Shown here in pieces: positions 55,071-64,000 of a stretch of DNA of 64,000 nt (the stretch's first letter is position 1; each line of letters begins with the position of its first letter). The notes under the pieces are model-generated. The model did no database searches. It saw nothing but the letters and a program-made list of their open reading frames with translations, and was not told where the DNA came from. This DNA is from Bettongia penicillata ogilbyi. Its lineage: Eukaryota; Chordata; Mammalia; Diprotodontia; Potoroidae. The stretch is taken from positions 8,736,644 through 8,800,643 of the forward strand of contig JAJHZJ010000496.1 in assembly GCA_023548195.1 (NCBI GenBank), given 5' to 3'. The position numbers and the translations under genes were made by a program.

Positions 55071-55650
55071 TCCAGTTAAAGGACAATACGAATGTCATTT
55101 ACTATTTAATTAATCCTGCTGTGGTCCTAGCATTTGGTCAAAAGTATCTAATGAAACGGGCTAAATTAGTTTGATCAAAGCCTTTCGAGAGGGTCTTAGC
55201 TCCCTTTAACCTTCACTTTAGACAGGAACCAACAACCTACTTATTGAGGTTAGTACGTTCTGTGTAATTGACCAGGAATGGCAGATTTTTGCCAAATTTT
55301 AAGGTCACTCTAACATCATGGATCTGGAGTTTTGACCAAAATTCCAGCCAATAGGCCTGTCTTGGTTTATTTCTGCCAAAACTGAACTGCCTGCATCCAA
55401 AAGAAGGCTTAAATAGGCGATTAGGGAGTCCCATAAGATTTCTTGAACATTAAATAGGCCTTAAAAAATGATATTTCCATGGACTGAGCAAGAATGATTT
55501 AAAACCATGTGGGTTGAATTTGCGTGAAAATACATGACATATCAGCTTAATAATTTACCAGTCAAGGCCTAGATACATGTTGACATATACTGCACCTCAA
55601 ATAATGGAAAAATATGGAGTTTTAAACCAAGTCAGACATAGTTGGCCACC
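55070..55650. other. No recognised feature
   Basis: Unassigned, AT-rich sequence. Confidence 0.4.
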
Positions 55651-55654
55651 TTTT

Positions 55655-56000
55655 CACAGTATTTCAGAGTTGGAAAGGACCATAACAGCTGCCTCGTCCA
55701 TCACATATTTGAACAAAAATGCTGTCTTCGTCATACTGAACAAGTGGTCACTCTGCCTTTTGCTTGAAGACCTCTAGTATGAAGGCACCTGAACCCGAGA
55801 GAGGACCCCCATTCTTTTGGATGACTTCTATAGTTAGATCTTTCCCCCTTTAAATCTCACCTATATCCGTCTTTCTGTATTTTCTACCATGGTACAAAGC
55901 AAAGGAAACAGAATCCTTCTTCTATGTGACAGCCTTTCAAGTACTTAAAAGTGTAATCTTCAGGCTAATATCTCCAGTTACTTTAACCAATCCTCATATA
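55655..56000 (-). mobile_element. CR1/L3-like LINE 3' end, reversed
   Basis: 'cagagttggaaaggaccata', 'gcttgaagacctctagtatg', 'cctttcaagtacttaaaagt' and 'aaccaatcctcatatatcat'. Confidence 0.6.
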
Positions 56001-56189
56001 TCATGATCTCAGGCACAATGCTTTGCATTTATTAAGCATTTAAATGCTTTCTCATTCATTTATTCACCATGGTTGTTCATCTTTGGACATTTCTACCTTG
56101 TCAATGAACTTCCTAAGATGTGGCTTCCAGAACCTAACAAAATACCCCAGTCTCACCTTAGCTACTTCCCACACAGACAAGCTGCTTTA

Positions 56190-56275
56190 GCCCTGGACCT
56201 CAGTTTCCTCATTTGTAAAATGAGAGGATCTGAATCAGTGGCTTCTGAGGTTCTTTCTAGTATTTCTACGTTCAA
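56190..56275 (+). mobile_element. MIR SINE, 3' part
   Basis: 'cctcagtttcctcatttgta' followed by 'ttctgaggttctttctagta'. Confidence 0.6.
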
Positions 56276-56279
56276 AATG

Positions 56280-56755
56280 ATTTATTTTACATCCTCTTAC
56301 ATCCTTTCTTTTCCAAGAAGTCAATTTCGTACATCAAGTTTTTAGAGATCAGGTCAAGTCAGCAAACACTTATTAACTACTAAGTGCTACACACTCTGCT
56401 AAGTGACCATTAAGAGGGAGGCCCAGAGATGTAGGTGAAAAATCCTAATCATTCTAAAAAAGTATCTTGCTTTTCATTTGGTTCCAAAGGCTGCCAACAG
56501 AATCCAATCTCTGACTGATTCAGGGATACACAGGTAGGGCCAGAATTCTGGATCCTGATAAATGTTATCCTTGAAAACTACCATCCAGGCTCTCTGTAAC
56601 AATAGAGAAAGAGATAGATTGCCTGGGAGATTAACACAGAAGAGAATGTGCTTGTTTGAAAGGACCCTCTTGTAGGTAGGTGGGAATTATTAAAACTCCA
56701 GGATTGCAAGTTCTCCTTTAGATTAAAAACTCCTCCACAGGCTCAAAGATTAGGA
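56280..56755. other. No recognised feature
   Basis: Unassigned apart from a short reversed L2 tail near 56355-56405. Confidence 0.4.
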
Positions 56756-56759
56756 ACTA

Positions 56760-57500
56760 GCAATTCTCAAAAGAAGAAAAGCAAGTCATCAATAACCAAA
56801 TTAAAAAATGCTCCAAATAATGAGGTATGCAAATGAAAACAACAGCACAGCTCCACCTTCCATCCATCATTTTGGTGAAGGTGACAAAACAGGAAAATGA
56901 CAGTTGTTGGAGGGACTGTGGGAAAACAGGCAGATTGATGCTTTTTTTCAGTGATTCTGAAAAGTAATTTGGAGCTATGTCTCCCAAGTCACTCTGACTG
57001 AGGGATGCTGTTACTAGGATTATGCTCCAAAGAGATTAAAGAAAGAGGAACAGACTCATCTGTACACATGGCAGCTCTTCTTGTAGTAGTAAAGAACTGG
57101 AAACTACTCCTCACTTAGGGAATGACTGAAATTATGACAGATGGATGAAATGGAATACTACTGTGACATAAGTGATGAAGGGGACAGTTTTGGAGAAACC
57201 TGCGAAGACTTGAATGAACTGGTACAGAATGAAGTGGTCAGAAACCAGGACAACTGGAAGTGCGACAACTGACCAGAACAACAGAAGAGTGATTATAAAT
57301 TCTGCTTCTGCCATCTGGGTGGAGAGGTGGCAGACTCTTGGTACAGACTGAGATGTATATCTTCAGACATGACCAGTACAACCCAAACTTGTTTGCTTGA
57401 CTGGCCTTCTTTGCTACAAGGGAGGACTTTTATTGTAGGAGCATGCCATTATATTGGAGGGGGGGAGGGTATGTAATTATAATATTGCAAAAGAAAAGAC
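56760..57500 (+). mobile_element. L1 LINE 3' end (ORF2 end plus 3' UTR)
   Basis: 'gcaattctcaaaagaagaaa', 'gaggtatgcaaatgaaaaca', 'cagttgttggagggactgtg', 'agtaaagaactggaaactac' and 'ggaatactactgtgacataa' follow L1 ORF2 in order. The 3' UTR follows, with 'gtggcagactcttggtacag' and a G-rich end near 57455. Heavily mutated. Confidence 0.75.
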
Positions 57501-57734
57501 TATCCATGAAAGGCAAAGAAATTCAGGAAGAGAGCAGAAGGAAGTCAGGAGACACAGACAGGCAGACAAACAGGGTGGCACTGGTCCAACTGTGATAAAC
57601 TTGATAATGAAATGAAATAAAAGCAAACAAACAAGCAAACTTTATATTCAATCTGCTTTTTCTCATCTTTTCTTATGTGTGGAATTATTTGTTTGTGATG
57701 ACTGCTAAATTCATAATAAAAAGAAATATTGAAG

Positions 57735-58110
57735 CAGCCAGGTAGCATTATCCCTGTTGTCCCTGGAGTCAGGAAGACTTGAGTTTGAATGATGTCTCAC
57801 ATAATTCCTAGCTGTACTACCCTAAGCAAGTCACTTACTCTGTCTGCCTCAGTTTCCTCATCTGTAAAATAAGGATAATAATAGTACCTACCTCCCCAGA
57901 TTGTCTGCTACATTGTCTGTTCTCTGGGATCATCACTGATTATTTTTATCTGATCAATAGTTTATTGATAATTTCAATTACATTGTTTTAGCTATTATGT
58001 TGTTTTTTTCGGTTCTACATATTTCACTTGATTTCATATGACGAGGCTCCAATGAGTTAATATATGTAAAATACTTTGCAAACCTTAAAGTGCTACGTAA
58101 GTGATAGTTA
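57735..58110 (+). mobile_element. MIR/Ther-1 SINE split by about 130 bp of unrelated sequence
   Basis: The head and core (57735-57900, 'gcagccaggtagcattatcc' to 'gtacctacctccccagattg') and the tail (58030-58110, 'ggctccaatgagttaatata' to 'agttatctttattat') are parts of one SINE. The AT-rich 57903-58030 segment between them is not part of the SINE. Confidence 0.7.
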
Positions 58111-58159
58111 TCTTTATTATAAAAAGCAGCTCCTCCAGGGCAAGGGCTCTTCCTCTTAC

Positions 58160-58179
58160 CAAAATAACAGCAGCTCCAT
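58160..58179 (-). other. Possible start exon (weak)
   Basis: On the minus strand, ATG at 58179 opens a hydrophobic start (M-E-L-L-L-F) and meets a consensus donor GGTAAGAG at 58160. A GATA-type motif (TGATAAGG) lies about 95 bp upstream. No following exon has been identified, so this may be chance. Confidence 0.12.
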
Positions 58180-58199
58180 GTTATCAATATCCACAGGCC

Positions 58200-58940
58200 A
58201 GGCCCCACCTCAGTGTTTGCTGCTGGGAGTAAAAGGCTCTATAGTCACACTGTCTGCCGGAGTCCTGCCTTATCAGCTCCTGTTGCCATGAAACAGAATG
58301 CTGTGGGAACTTGAGAGTTTTCTAGATTTTCAAATTTAAGAATGTGTTAAAATCTTTCGCCAATGTGGAGGTGACCCTAGGGGTCTGAAGTCAATGCCAG
58401 TAGACCACAAGTTCTGGCATGTTCTACTCAGCTGGAAAGGTCTCAAGTAAAAGCCAGTGACTGAGTGCCCTTCTGTTACCTGGGGACCAGCGTGGAGAAT
58501 TCCTGCTGTTTTTAGCATACATTTTTTTTTTTAACACCTTTTGGTTTTATATAATGGGGGAAAAATATTTTTCCTTCTACACCCTGGCCACTTCTTCCTC
58601 AATACAGAGTGAGAAAAAGCCTTGCACGGGGCTATTCCCCGGCCTAGCCTATCACCAAGTGATTGCCTTTTCAGCTACAACAGTTCTCAAAGAATGCCTC
58701 GCTGAACCAGATAAAAATTGTGTCATTGCAGGGAACACGCCAGCAAGATCACGGTCCCTTGAAGTAGGGGAATCAGGCATGGGATATATTCAGTGGTGAT
58801 GCAATTTATAACGAGGATGGTGGCTCACCATGTGGGATAGGGAGGAGTCGTAGAGTTTTCATGGAAAATCTTTAGCCTTCTGTAACTATAAATGTGCTAA
58901 GACTCTTACCTTGCAGATACACTGCTAATCTGCTTTGGTG
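58200..58940. other. No recognised gene
   Basis: Somewhat GC-richer, repeat-poor sequence with 60-80 codon frames on both strands. None has a recognised domain. Confidence 0.4.
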
Positions 58941-59060
58941 AATGAATGAATGAATGAAGAAGGCATTTATTAAGTACTTACTATGTTCTAGGCACTCTGC
59001 TAAGTGCTGGATGTACAAATATAAGAATGGGAATTCACCTCCATTCTAAATAGTCACAAA
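58940..59060 (-). mobile_element. L2 3' tail, reversed
   Basis: A GAAT repeat (58940-58960) leads to 'aaggcatttattaagtactt' and 'ggcactctgctaagtgctgg', the L2 terminus in reverse. Confidence 0.7.
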
Positions 59061-59238
59061 AGCCCTGCCATCTTGATTGACTCAATCAAAAATTAATTAG
59101 ATATAAATAGATTCTTAATCATTTTTGAAAGCATTTGAAAGCATTTGGGTCACTGTGGCAGGGAACTATATTTAGGAGCATTTAATGAAAACTCCATGGA
59201 TGGAGAAAAGGATTTTCAGTAACCAGAGGCAGGCCATT

Positions 59239-59304
59239 TCAGGTGAGTGGGTGTCCATTTGGTCGCTTATGCCCTCTAAGTTTGAATCCACTCTTCCAAG
59301 GGGC
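59239..59304 (-). CDS. Candidate terminal exon, basic cytoplasmic tail (partial gene)
   Basis: The segment follows an acceptor-like 'ttgcacacacaag' on the minus strand. It is open in phase 0 for 21 codons (about 'APWKSGFKLRGHKRPNGHP' plus two more) before TGA at 59241. It would join in frame to the membrane-span exon at 59437-59622 and supply a short basic tail, the usual pattern after a single-pass segment. It is short enough to be chance; the link rests on phase and topology only. Confidence 0.15.
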   Translation of the reverse strand, partial: APWKSGFKLRGHKRPNGHPLT

Positions 59305-59436
59305 CTTGTGTGTGCAAGGCAAAAGTGTCTACAGTTTGAGGCAATATTTCTGTAAAGATTCTTCTTGCTATGCCTGCTTGGTAAATTCCTTTTCTAAGAT
59401 CAATTTACTCTGGGTTATAATCAATAAAGAACTCAC

Positions 59437-59622
59437 TGGTGAGGGTTCATAAATTACAATACCAGAAATTCCCAAGACCATCAGGATTATCCCTAGCAGC
59501 ACTGTGTTATTGAAAGTCAGCCCAGTGGCAGGGTCCACACCCTCCATAGTGCTGCCATATGGTGGGAGTTGGATGATGACATCTTTCCTTCTCACATTAT
59601 TCTCAAATACATAACAGGTAAC
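59437..59622 (-). CDS. Candidate membrane-span exon of an unrecognised type I protein
   Basis: On the minus strand the exon begins after a strong pyrimidine tract and acceptor ('gctcctccttcccaag', AG at 59624-59623). It runs exactly 62 codons in phase 0 to a GTGAGT donor at 59436. It starts 'VTCYVFENNVRRKDVIIQLP', with one Cys in an Ig-like or similar beta-strand setting, continues to an N-glycosylation motif (NNT), then a clear span 'VLLGIILMVLGISGIVIY'. No repeat sequence was recognised in it. The product family is not known to me, and conservation and splicing are unverified. It could be a chance frame. Confidence 0.35.
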
Positions 59623-59738
59623 CTTGGGAAGGAGGAGCTACTAACAGTAGGAGAAAAACCCCATACCATATGGAACCAAACGCTAAACTGTATTCCTGTA
59701 CAGGATACAAGCAGGGCAGGAAAATCTCACACACTCAC

Positions 59739-59830
59739 ATGTCCGAGGGGGATGACCTGTAAGGTCCCTTCTGGGTCTGTACCTGTGATCCTTCCTGAAC
59801 AATACAGCTCGAGTACTTGAAATGATCTCC
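59739..59830 (-). CDS. Candidate ectodomain exon of the same gene model
   Basis: This 92-base segment lies between a very good acceptor (branch-like CTAAC then 'tttcctttgatttcag') and a GTGAGT donor at 59738. In the frame that ends in phase 0 it reads 'SFQVLELYCSGRITGTDPEG' then 'TLQVIPLGH' without a stop, and joins in phase to the exon at 59622 across a 116-base intron. The earlier exons were not found; the entry phase implies one base from an upstream exon. Other frames are also open, so the reading is tentative. Confidence 0.3.
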
Positions 59831-59849
59831 CTGAAATCAAAGGAAAGTT

Positions 59850-60940
59850 AGCCATATGTTTGAGGGGGATGTCAGGGAAACACAAAAACCCTGAACTTTC
59901 CCAGAAGTGGCTATGAAATGGTTGCTTTCATAAGTCTCAGCTTGACGAAGACTCTACCACAGATGAACTTGTGTACGATTTCCCTGAAAAAGACCACGAG
60001 CCTCTCCATCCCAGACTCTTGTTGCCCCTGGAGATAGGATCAACATTTTTTTCAAGGAAGAAAGCTCAGTTTATTGCTGGATGACTTTAGGGTATTTATA
60101 AGCCACTCTAGCACCCATTTCAGTGTTTGTGGATCACACGCGCACACGTGTGCACACACACACAATGAGGAAACAATTCCTCAAATCTATGCTTCTGTAT
60201 TTTGTAAGTTAGATTTTGAGATTGTTCTGGAAATCTGGAAAACACTAAAGAACAATCAAAAGCAAAATCAGAATTAGAAAACTGCTTCAGAAATCAAGGT
60301 TAATCATGTATTAAATCACATGATAAGTCTTACTGAAAGGCACCAGAAGCTCCATAGTTCTTCCCAAGGCCTGTTTTTTTGTGGAGGCCCCAGGTCACCC
60401 AGCCTTCATTCTCCAATCAGCTCTGTTCCTGACTTCTGCCCTCATCTTGGGTACTTTCATCCAGACACCCCCACTTCCATACCCCCTCCCCTTTTCAGTT
60501 TCCTTTTGTGTGTTGTGAGAGCAGGGAAGGCTTTCTTTTTGCTTCTGTTTGGGTCCCCAATGCACTTAGTAAGAGCTCAATAAATCCATTCTTTCTTCCT
60601 CCTCTCTCTCCTTCCTTCTCTCCCTCCCTCCTTCCTTGCTTCCTTCTGAAAGATTCCCACAGTATACTTGTAATCAAGGTAATTAAACTAACACATGATT
60701 ACCCATAATAATAGATTATTCCATAACACACAGAAATAGGGAGTAGCTACTTTAATCAAATCATGGATTTTTAGTTGTAATGCATAACTATTCAGTTCAT
60801 TGTCTCTTCTTTATCAAATTGAAGAGCACTTTGTAGAGAGACAATTAGGCCCCTTCCCCAGGTCAGCAACCTTTCAAAAGTCAGATACCAACTGATGGAG
60901 AACTAGGATATGGGGGTGGATGGAAGGTAGGGAGTCAGGA
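59850..60940. other. No recognised gene
   Basis: Contains CA/CACG steps at 60135-60165, an L2-like tail at 60495-60590 and CTTC/CTCC steps at 60590-60645. If the gene model at 59.2-59.8 kb is real, its upstream exons should lie here or beyond; none was convincing. Confidence 0.4.
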
Positions 60941-61079
60941 ATCAAGGGATTAAATGGCTACTATGTATCAGGCACTGTGCTAAATACTAGGGATACAAAG
61001 AAAGGCAAAAGACAGTCCCCACCCTCCAGAGGCTCACAGTGTGATGATGGAGATAACATGAAACAATTATGTACAAATA

Positions 61080-61145
61080 AAATATTTATCTTGTTTGAAT
61101 ATGCAATATATATATATATGTATATGTGTACATATACACACACAG
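61080..61145. repeat. TATATG/ACACAC microsatellite
   Basis: A short TATA then TACACAC run inside the L2. Confidence 0.85.
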
Positions 61146-61604
61146 AGTACAGAAAAAAGTGCTAGAATTATGGAAGACCAGGAAAGCCTTCTTGCAGAAG
61201 GTGTAATGTTAGCTGAGACTTGAAAAAAGCTAGGGAAAGTAGAAGATGGAAGGAGGGAATTATGAGGAACAGCTAGTGAGGAGATGGAGTGTGGGAAGGA
61301 ATGGTGAGGAGGCTAGTACACGGAGGGGAATGAGGAGTAAGAAGTCTAGAAAAGAAGGAAGAGGAATGTAGGACATTAAAAATGTCCAAAGGAAGATTTT
61401 TATATCCATTCCTGGAGGTCCTAGGAAGTCAATGGATTTTATTGAATGGGGGGGGGTGTTCTGCACTTTAGAGAGATCACTGACAGCTGAGTGGGGAATG
61501 GATTGGAGTGGGAAGAGAGTTGAGGCAGAGAAATATAAAGCAGCTATTGCAATACTCCAGGCATGATGTGTTGAAGGCTTGTATCAGGGTGGTGGCAGAG
61601 TTAG

Positions 61605-61725
61605 AGGAGGTATATATATGAGAATGATATATATATATATAAACATTATATATCTATACACATATCTATATCTATATCTATATCTATCTATCTACATATC
61701 TATCTATATATAACACATACATATG
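61605..61725. repeat. TATA/TATCTA microsatellite inside the L2
   Basis: Interrupted TATATA and TATCTA units. L2 sequence resumes on both sides. Confidence 0.9.
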
Positions 61726-62454
61726 AGAATTACAGAGTCCGTAGGCCTTGGTAACGTATTGCATATGGGTGGGTAGGGGCTAGTGAATAAGAAGTTGAGA
61801 ACACATAGGTTGTGAGCCTGAGTGCCTGTGAAGATGGTAGTACCTTTGATATTAAGAAGAAATTTACAAACATGGCAAGACTTGGAAAGAGAAAATTCAG
61901 TTTTGGTCATGCTGAGTTTAAGATGTCTAAGGCAGTGGGGTCAAACTCAAATAGAAATGGGAGCCAATTTTCTATACATAAGGATCCCTGTGGGTTGGAT
62001 ATTGACTGAGTTTTAAAAGGTAATATTATCTAGGTTTTATTATATTTTTATTTATGTTGTTAGTATTTCCAAATTATGCTGTAATCTGATTTGGGTCACT
62101 CTTGAGAGTGTTGGGGGCAGCATGTGACCCATGGCTGCATATTTGAATTCTCTGGTCTAAGGTATATGCAATTTGAAATGTGTAATAAGCAGCTGGAGAT
62201 GTGAGACTGGAGGTTGGGAGAGAGGGTAGGAATGGATAGAGAGATCTGAGAGTCATCTGCATAGGGATGATAATTAAATATGTGGGAGTTGATGAGATCA
62301 CCTAGTGAAATAATATAAAGGGAGAATAGAGCCTGGATTAGAGCCTTGAGAGACATCTACAGTTGCCAAGCATGACTTGAATGAAGATCCAGTAAAAGAG
62401 ACTGAGAGGAGGGGGTGGTCAGGTAAAAGGAGAACCAGGGGAGAGTAGGGTCAT

Positions 62455-62640
62455 ACAAAGCTAGGTTTGCTAAGCACTTGGGATACAAAGTAAGGAGAAA
62501 TTACAGTCTCTGATCTCAGAGTTCCCATTCTAATTAGGGGAGACAACATGAAAATCACTGCACATAACAGATACATACAATCCAAATATAAGATCATCTC
62601 AGAGGAAAGACACATGGCTTTCAGAATGGGGCAGAGATTA
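62455..62640 (-). mobile_element. L2 3' end, reversed (second copy)
   Basis: 'tgctaagcacttgggataca', 'attaggggagacaacatgaa' and 'taagatcatctcagaggaaa' repeat the reversed L2 terminus next to the larger copy. Confidence 0.6.
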
Positions 62641-62809
62641 ATGCATGCAAGAGGCTGAGCTTTACAAAGGATGGGTCCAAGGATAAATACACTGTGTATT
62701 TATCTGCCATGTTGGTATGTGTCTACTATGTACCCTACTCTGGACTGTCCTTTAATAGAAAGTCTGACAAATATTTTTTTCAAAGTCCTGAACTTTCTGT
62801 TTTCTGCAG

Positions 62810-62925
62810 AGAAATGGCTCGTGGGAAGGTCACTGGATTTTAGAGTCAGAAGAGGCCAGGGTTTGAATTTTGACCACATGGCCTGGTTGTATGACCTTGG
62901 ACAATTCACTTATTTTAAATATCCA
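62810..62925 (+). mobile_element. MIR SINE, 5' part
   Basis: 'ggatttagagtcagaagagg'-like sequence, 'gccagggtttgaattttgac' and 'gttgtatgaccttggacaat' identify it. Confidence 0.6.
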
Positions 62926-62929
62926 AATA

Positions 62930-63690
62930 CGCAAATGGCTCTCCACTATCGCAGACGTGGATATTCCATATGCAGATTGTAACCCATCCATGCCTACCTG
63001 TCCCATGTGACTATTGTCTGTATCCTGCTATACTTGCCACAAGAGGAGTTTGTTACTCAACACATTGGGAACCTTCTTTATTTATTACTGATACCACAAA
63101 GATAGCAGAGAGGTCCTTCTGATTGCCTATCTGTCAGATCAGACATGATGAAAAAGCAAGGGCCTCGGAGGGGGAGACAGAAAGTGGCATGTATTACAAA
63201 GTCAAACCTCCTCCCCTCTCCTTCCTCTAACTTCACCTCCTTCCCCCAAAACAACTACCTCCCTTGCTTCTGGTCTGGACTTGCTAGTCACCACTGAGGG
63301 GAGCAGTGCCCACAGAGAAAGGGTCCACCTCCCTCACCACCATTACCAACCACTGACCAGTTACCACTGACAGGCTCCAACTGCTCAGTGTGACCTCTAG
63401 ACTACCAGTCCTGATTGCAGTCCAGCCTAGCCCAGGTCCTGAAGTCATCACCCAGGGAAGCAAACTCGAGAGAAAGGTGACCTGGTTCCGGCTTCTAGCT
63501 TCTGTAGACATCACCTCCTCAGAAACCACAGTTACTGAAGACCCAAGAGAAAAAATTCCCATTGACTGAGTCCTTGACATTGTCAAATGGCTCAAAATCA
63601 GAAACAGATAAGATTTTATCCATGGAAACAGTATGAAAAAAGAGATAGTCCCATCTGCTTTGTCCACCATGAACCAAGGGCCTTTTCCAT
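62930..63690. other. Unassigned; open minus-strand frame of low quality
   Basis: The minus strand is open for 128 codons (63670-63284), rich in Ser, Thr and Val. It has no start context, domain or splice evidence that I can recognise. Treated as unproven. Confidence 0.3.
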
Positions 63691-63734
63691 CTTTCTAGCA
63701 GCTGAAAACTTCCATGTGTGTTGTTTTCTTCATT

Positions 63735-63845
63735 GGAATGTGAGCTCCTTGACATTAGGGACTGTCACACTTTTCCACTGGTATCCCCAGCACTTAGCCC
63801 AATGCTTTGCAAATAACAAATGCTCATTCATTTATTCATTCATGC
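63735..63845 (+). mobile_element. L2 3' tail
   Basis: 'atgtgagctccttgacatta', 'cactggtatccccagcactt' and a final ATTC repeat. Confidence 0.7.
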
Positions 63846-64000
63846 TGAATTTTACCATGTGATTAAGCAAGCCATCTTCAGTTTTACTCACACACTTCCT
63901 TGATTTCCATTCTATAACACAGTTCTCTGTCCCTCCCTATTTGTTATATGTCATAGTTGGCTCACAGCCACCCTTGTCCTGCCTCTCCACTGCCCTCTGG

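Larger units (their letters stand above)
60945..62400 (-). mobile_element. Long L2 LINE fragment (RT remnant to 3' end)
   Basis: Reversed, it begins with an RT segment (62356-62100) encoding 'ALFSLYIISLGDLINSHIF' and an intact 'YADDSQISLS' catalytic-box stretch. The long L2 3' region follows, then the terminus at about 60950 ('ggcactgtgctaaatactag' on the plus strand). A TATA/TATC microsatellite (61605-61725) interrupts it. The frames are broken. Confidence 0.8.

Noticed and set aside
63284..63670. 128-codon minus-strand Ser/Thr/Val-rich frame
   Set aside because: No start context, domain or exon edges could be supported.

Overview
The window looks like nuclear DNA from a marsupial (metatherian) mammal. 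The evidence is its repeat population: tRNA-headed SINEs with an RTE-type tail (MAR1-like), MIR/Ther-1 SINEs, long L2 and CR1/L3 LINE remnants, RTE and L1 LINEs with marsupial-type 3' ends, and half-L1 (HAL1-like) elements. The species cannot be fixed from sequence alone. Most of the window is intergenic or intronic. No complete, recognisable protein-coding gene, rRNA or tRNA gene was found. Most short open frames fall inside repeats or simple-sequence tracts.

Layout. 0-11 kb: old CR1/L3, MIR, MAR1 and L2 copies, including a 1.4 kb L2 with recognisable reverse-transcriptase remnants. 11.8-14.1 kb: a minus-strand HAL1-like element (L1 ORF1 plus 3' UTR, no ORF2). 15-18.7 kb: SINEs, a hAT-like inverted-repeat element and ACATACA/TATG microsatellites. 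18.7-23.2 kb: a three-level nest in which an L2 is broken by a 5'-truncated L1, itself broken by a full-length 2.8 kb HAL1-like element with a target-site duplication. 24-30 kb: L1 ORF2, RTE and SINE fragments.

30.5-32.3 kb: the only CpG-island-like region. Its unique core (31.44-32.21 kb) has a left flank of about 680 bp of CACG/CA-type sequence and a right flank of 72 bp of pure TG/CG alternation, so two potential Z-DNA tracts bracket a probable promoter. A roughly 0.75 kb repeat-free block follows. 33-57 kb: more SINE, L2 and CR1/L3 copies, two TTCC-type tracts, one truncated and one full-length retroposed 7SL RNA pseudogene (33.6 and 46.3 kb), and a candidate solitary LTR (43.3-43.8 kb).

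57-64 kb: an interrupted SINE, a 1.4 kb minus-strand L2, and a set of minus-strand exon-like segments at 59.24-59.83 kb. These have good splice sites and compatible phases. Together they would encode the end of an extracellular domain, one membrane span and a short basic tail. They are the best candidate for part of a real protein gene here, but the family is not recognised and the model is unproven.
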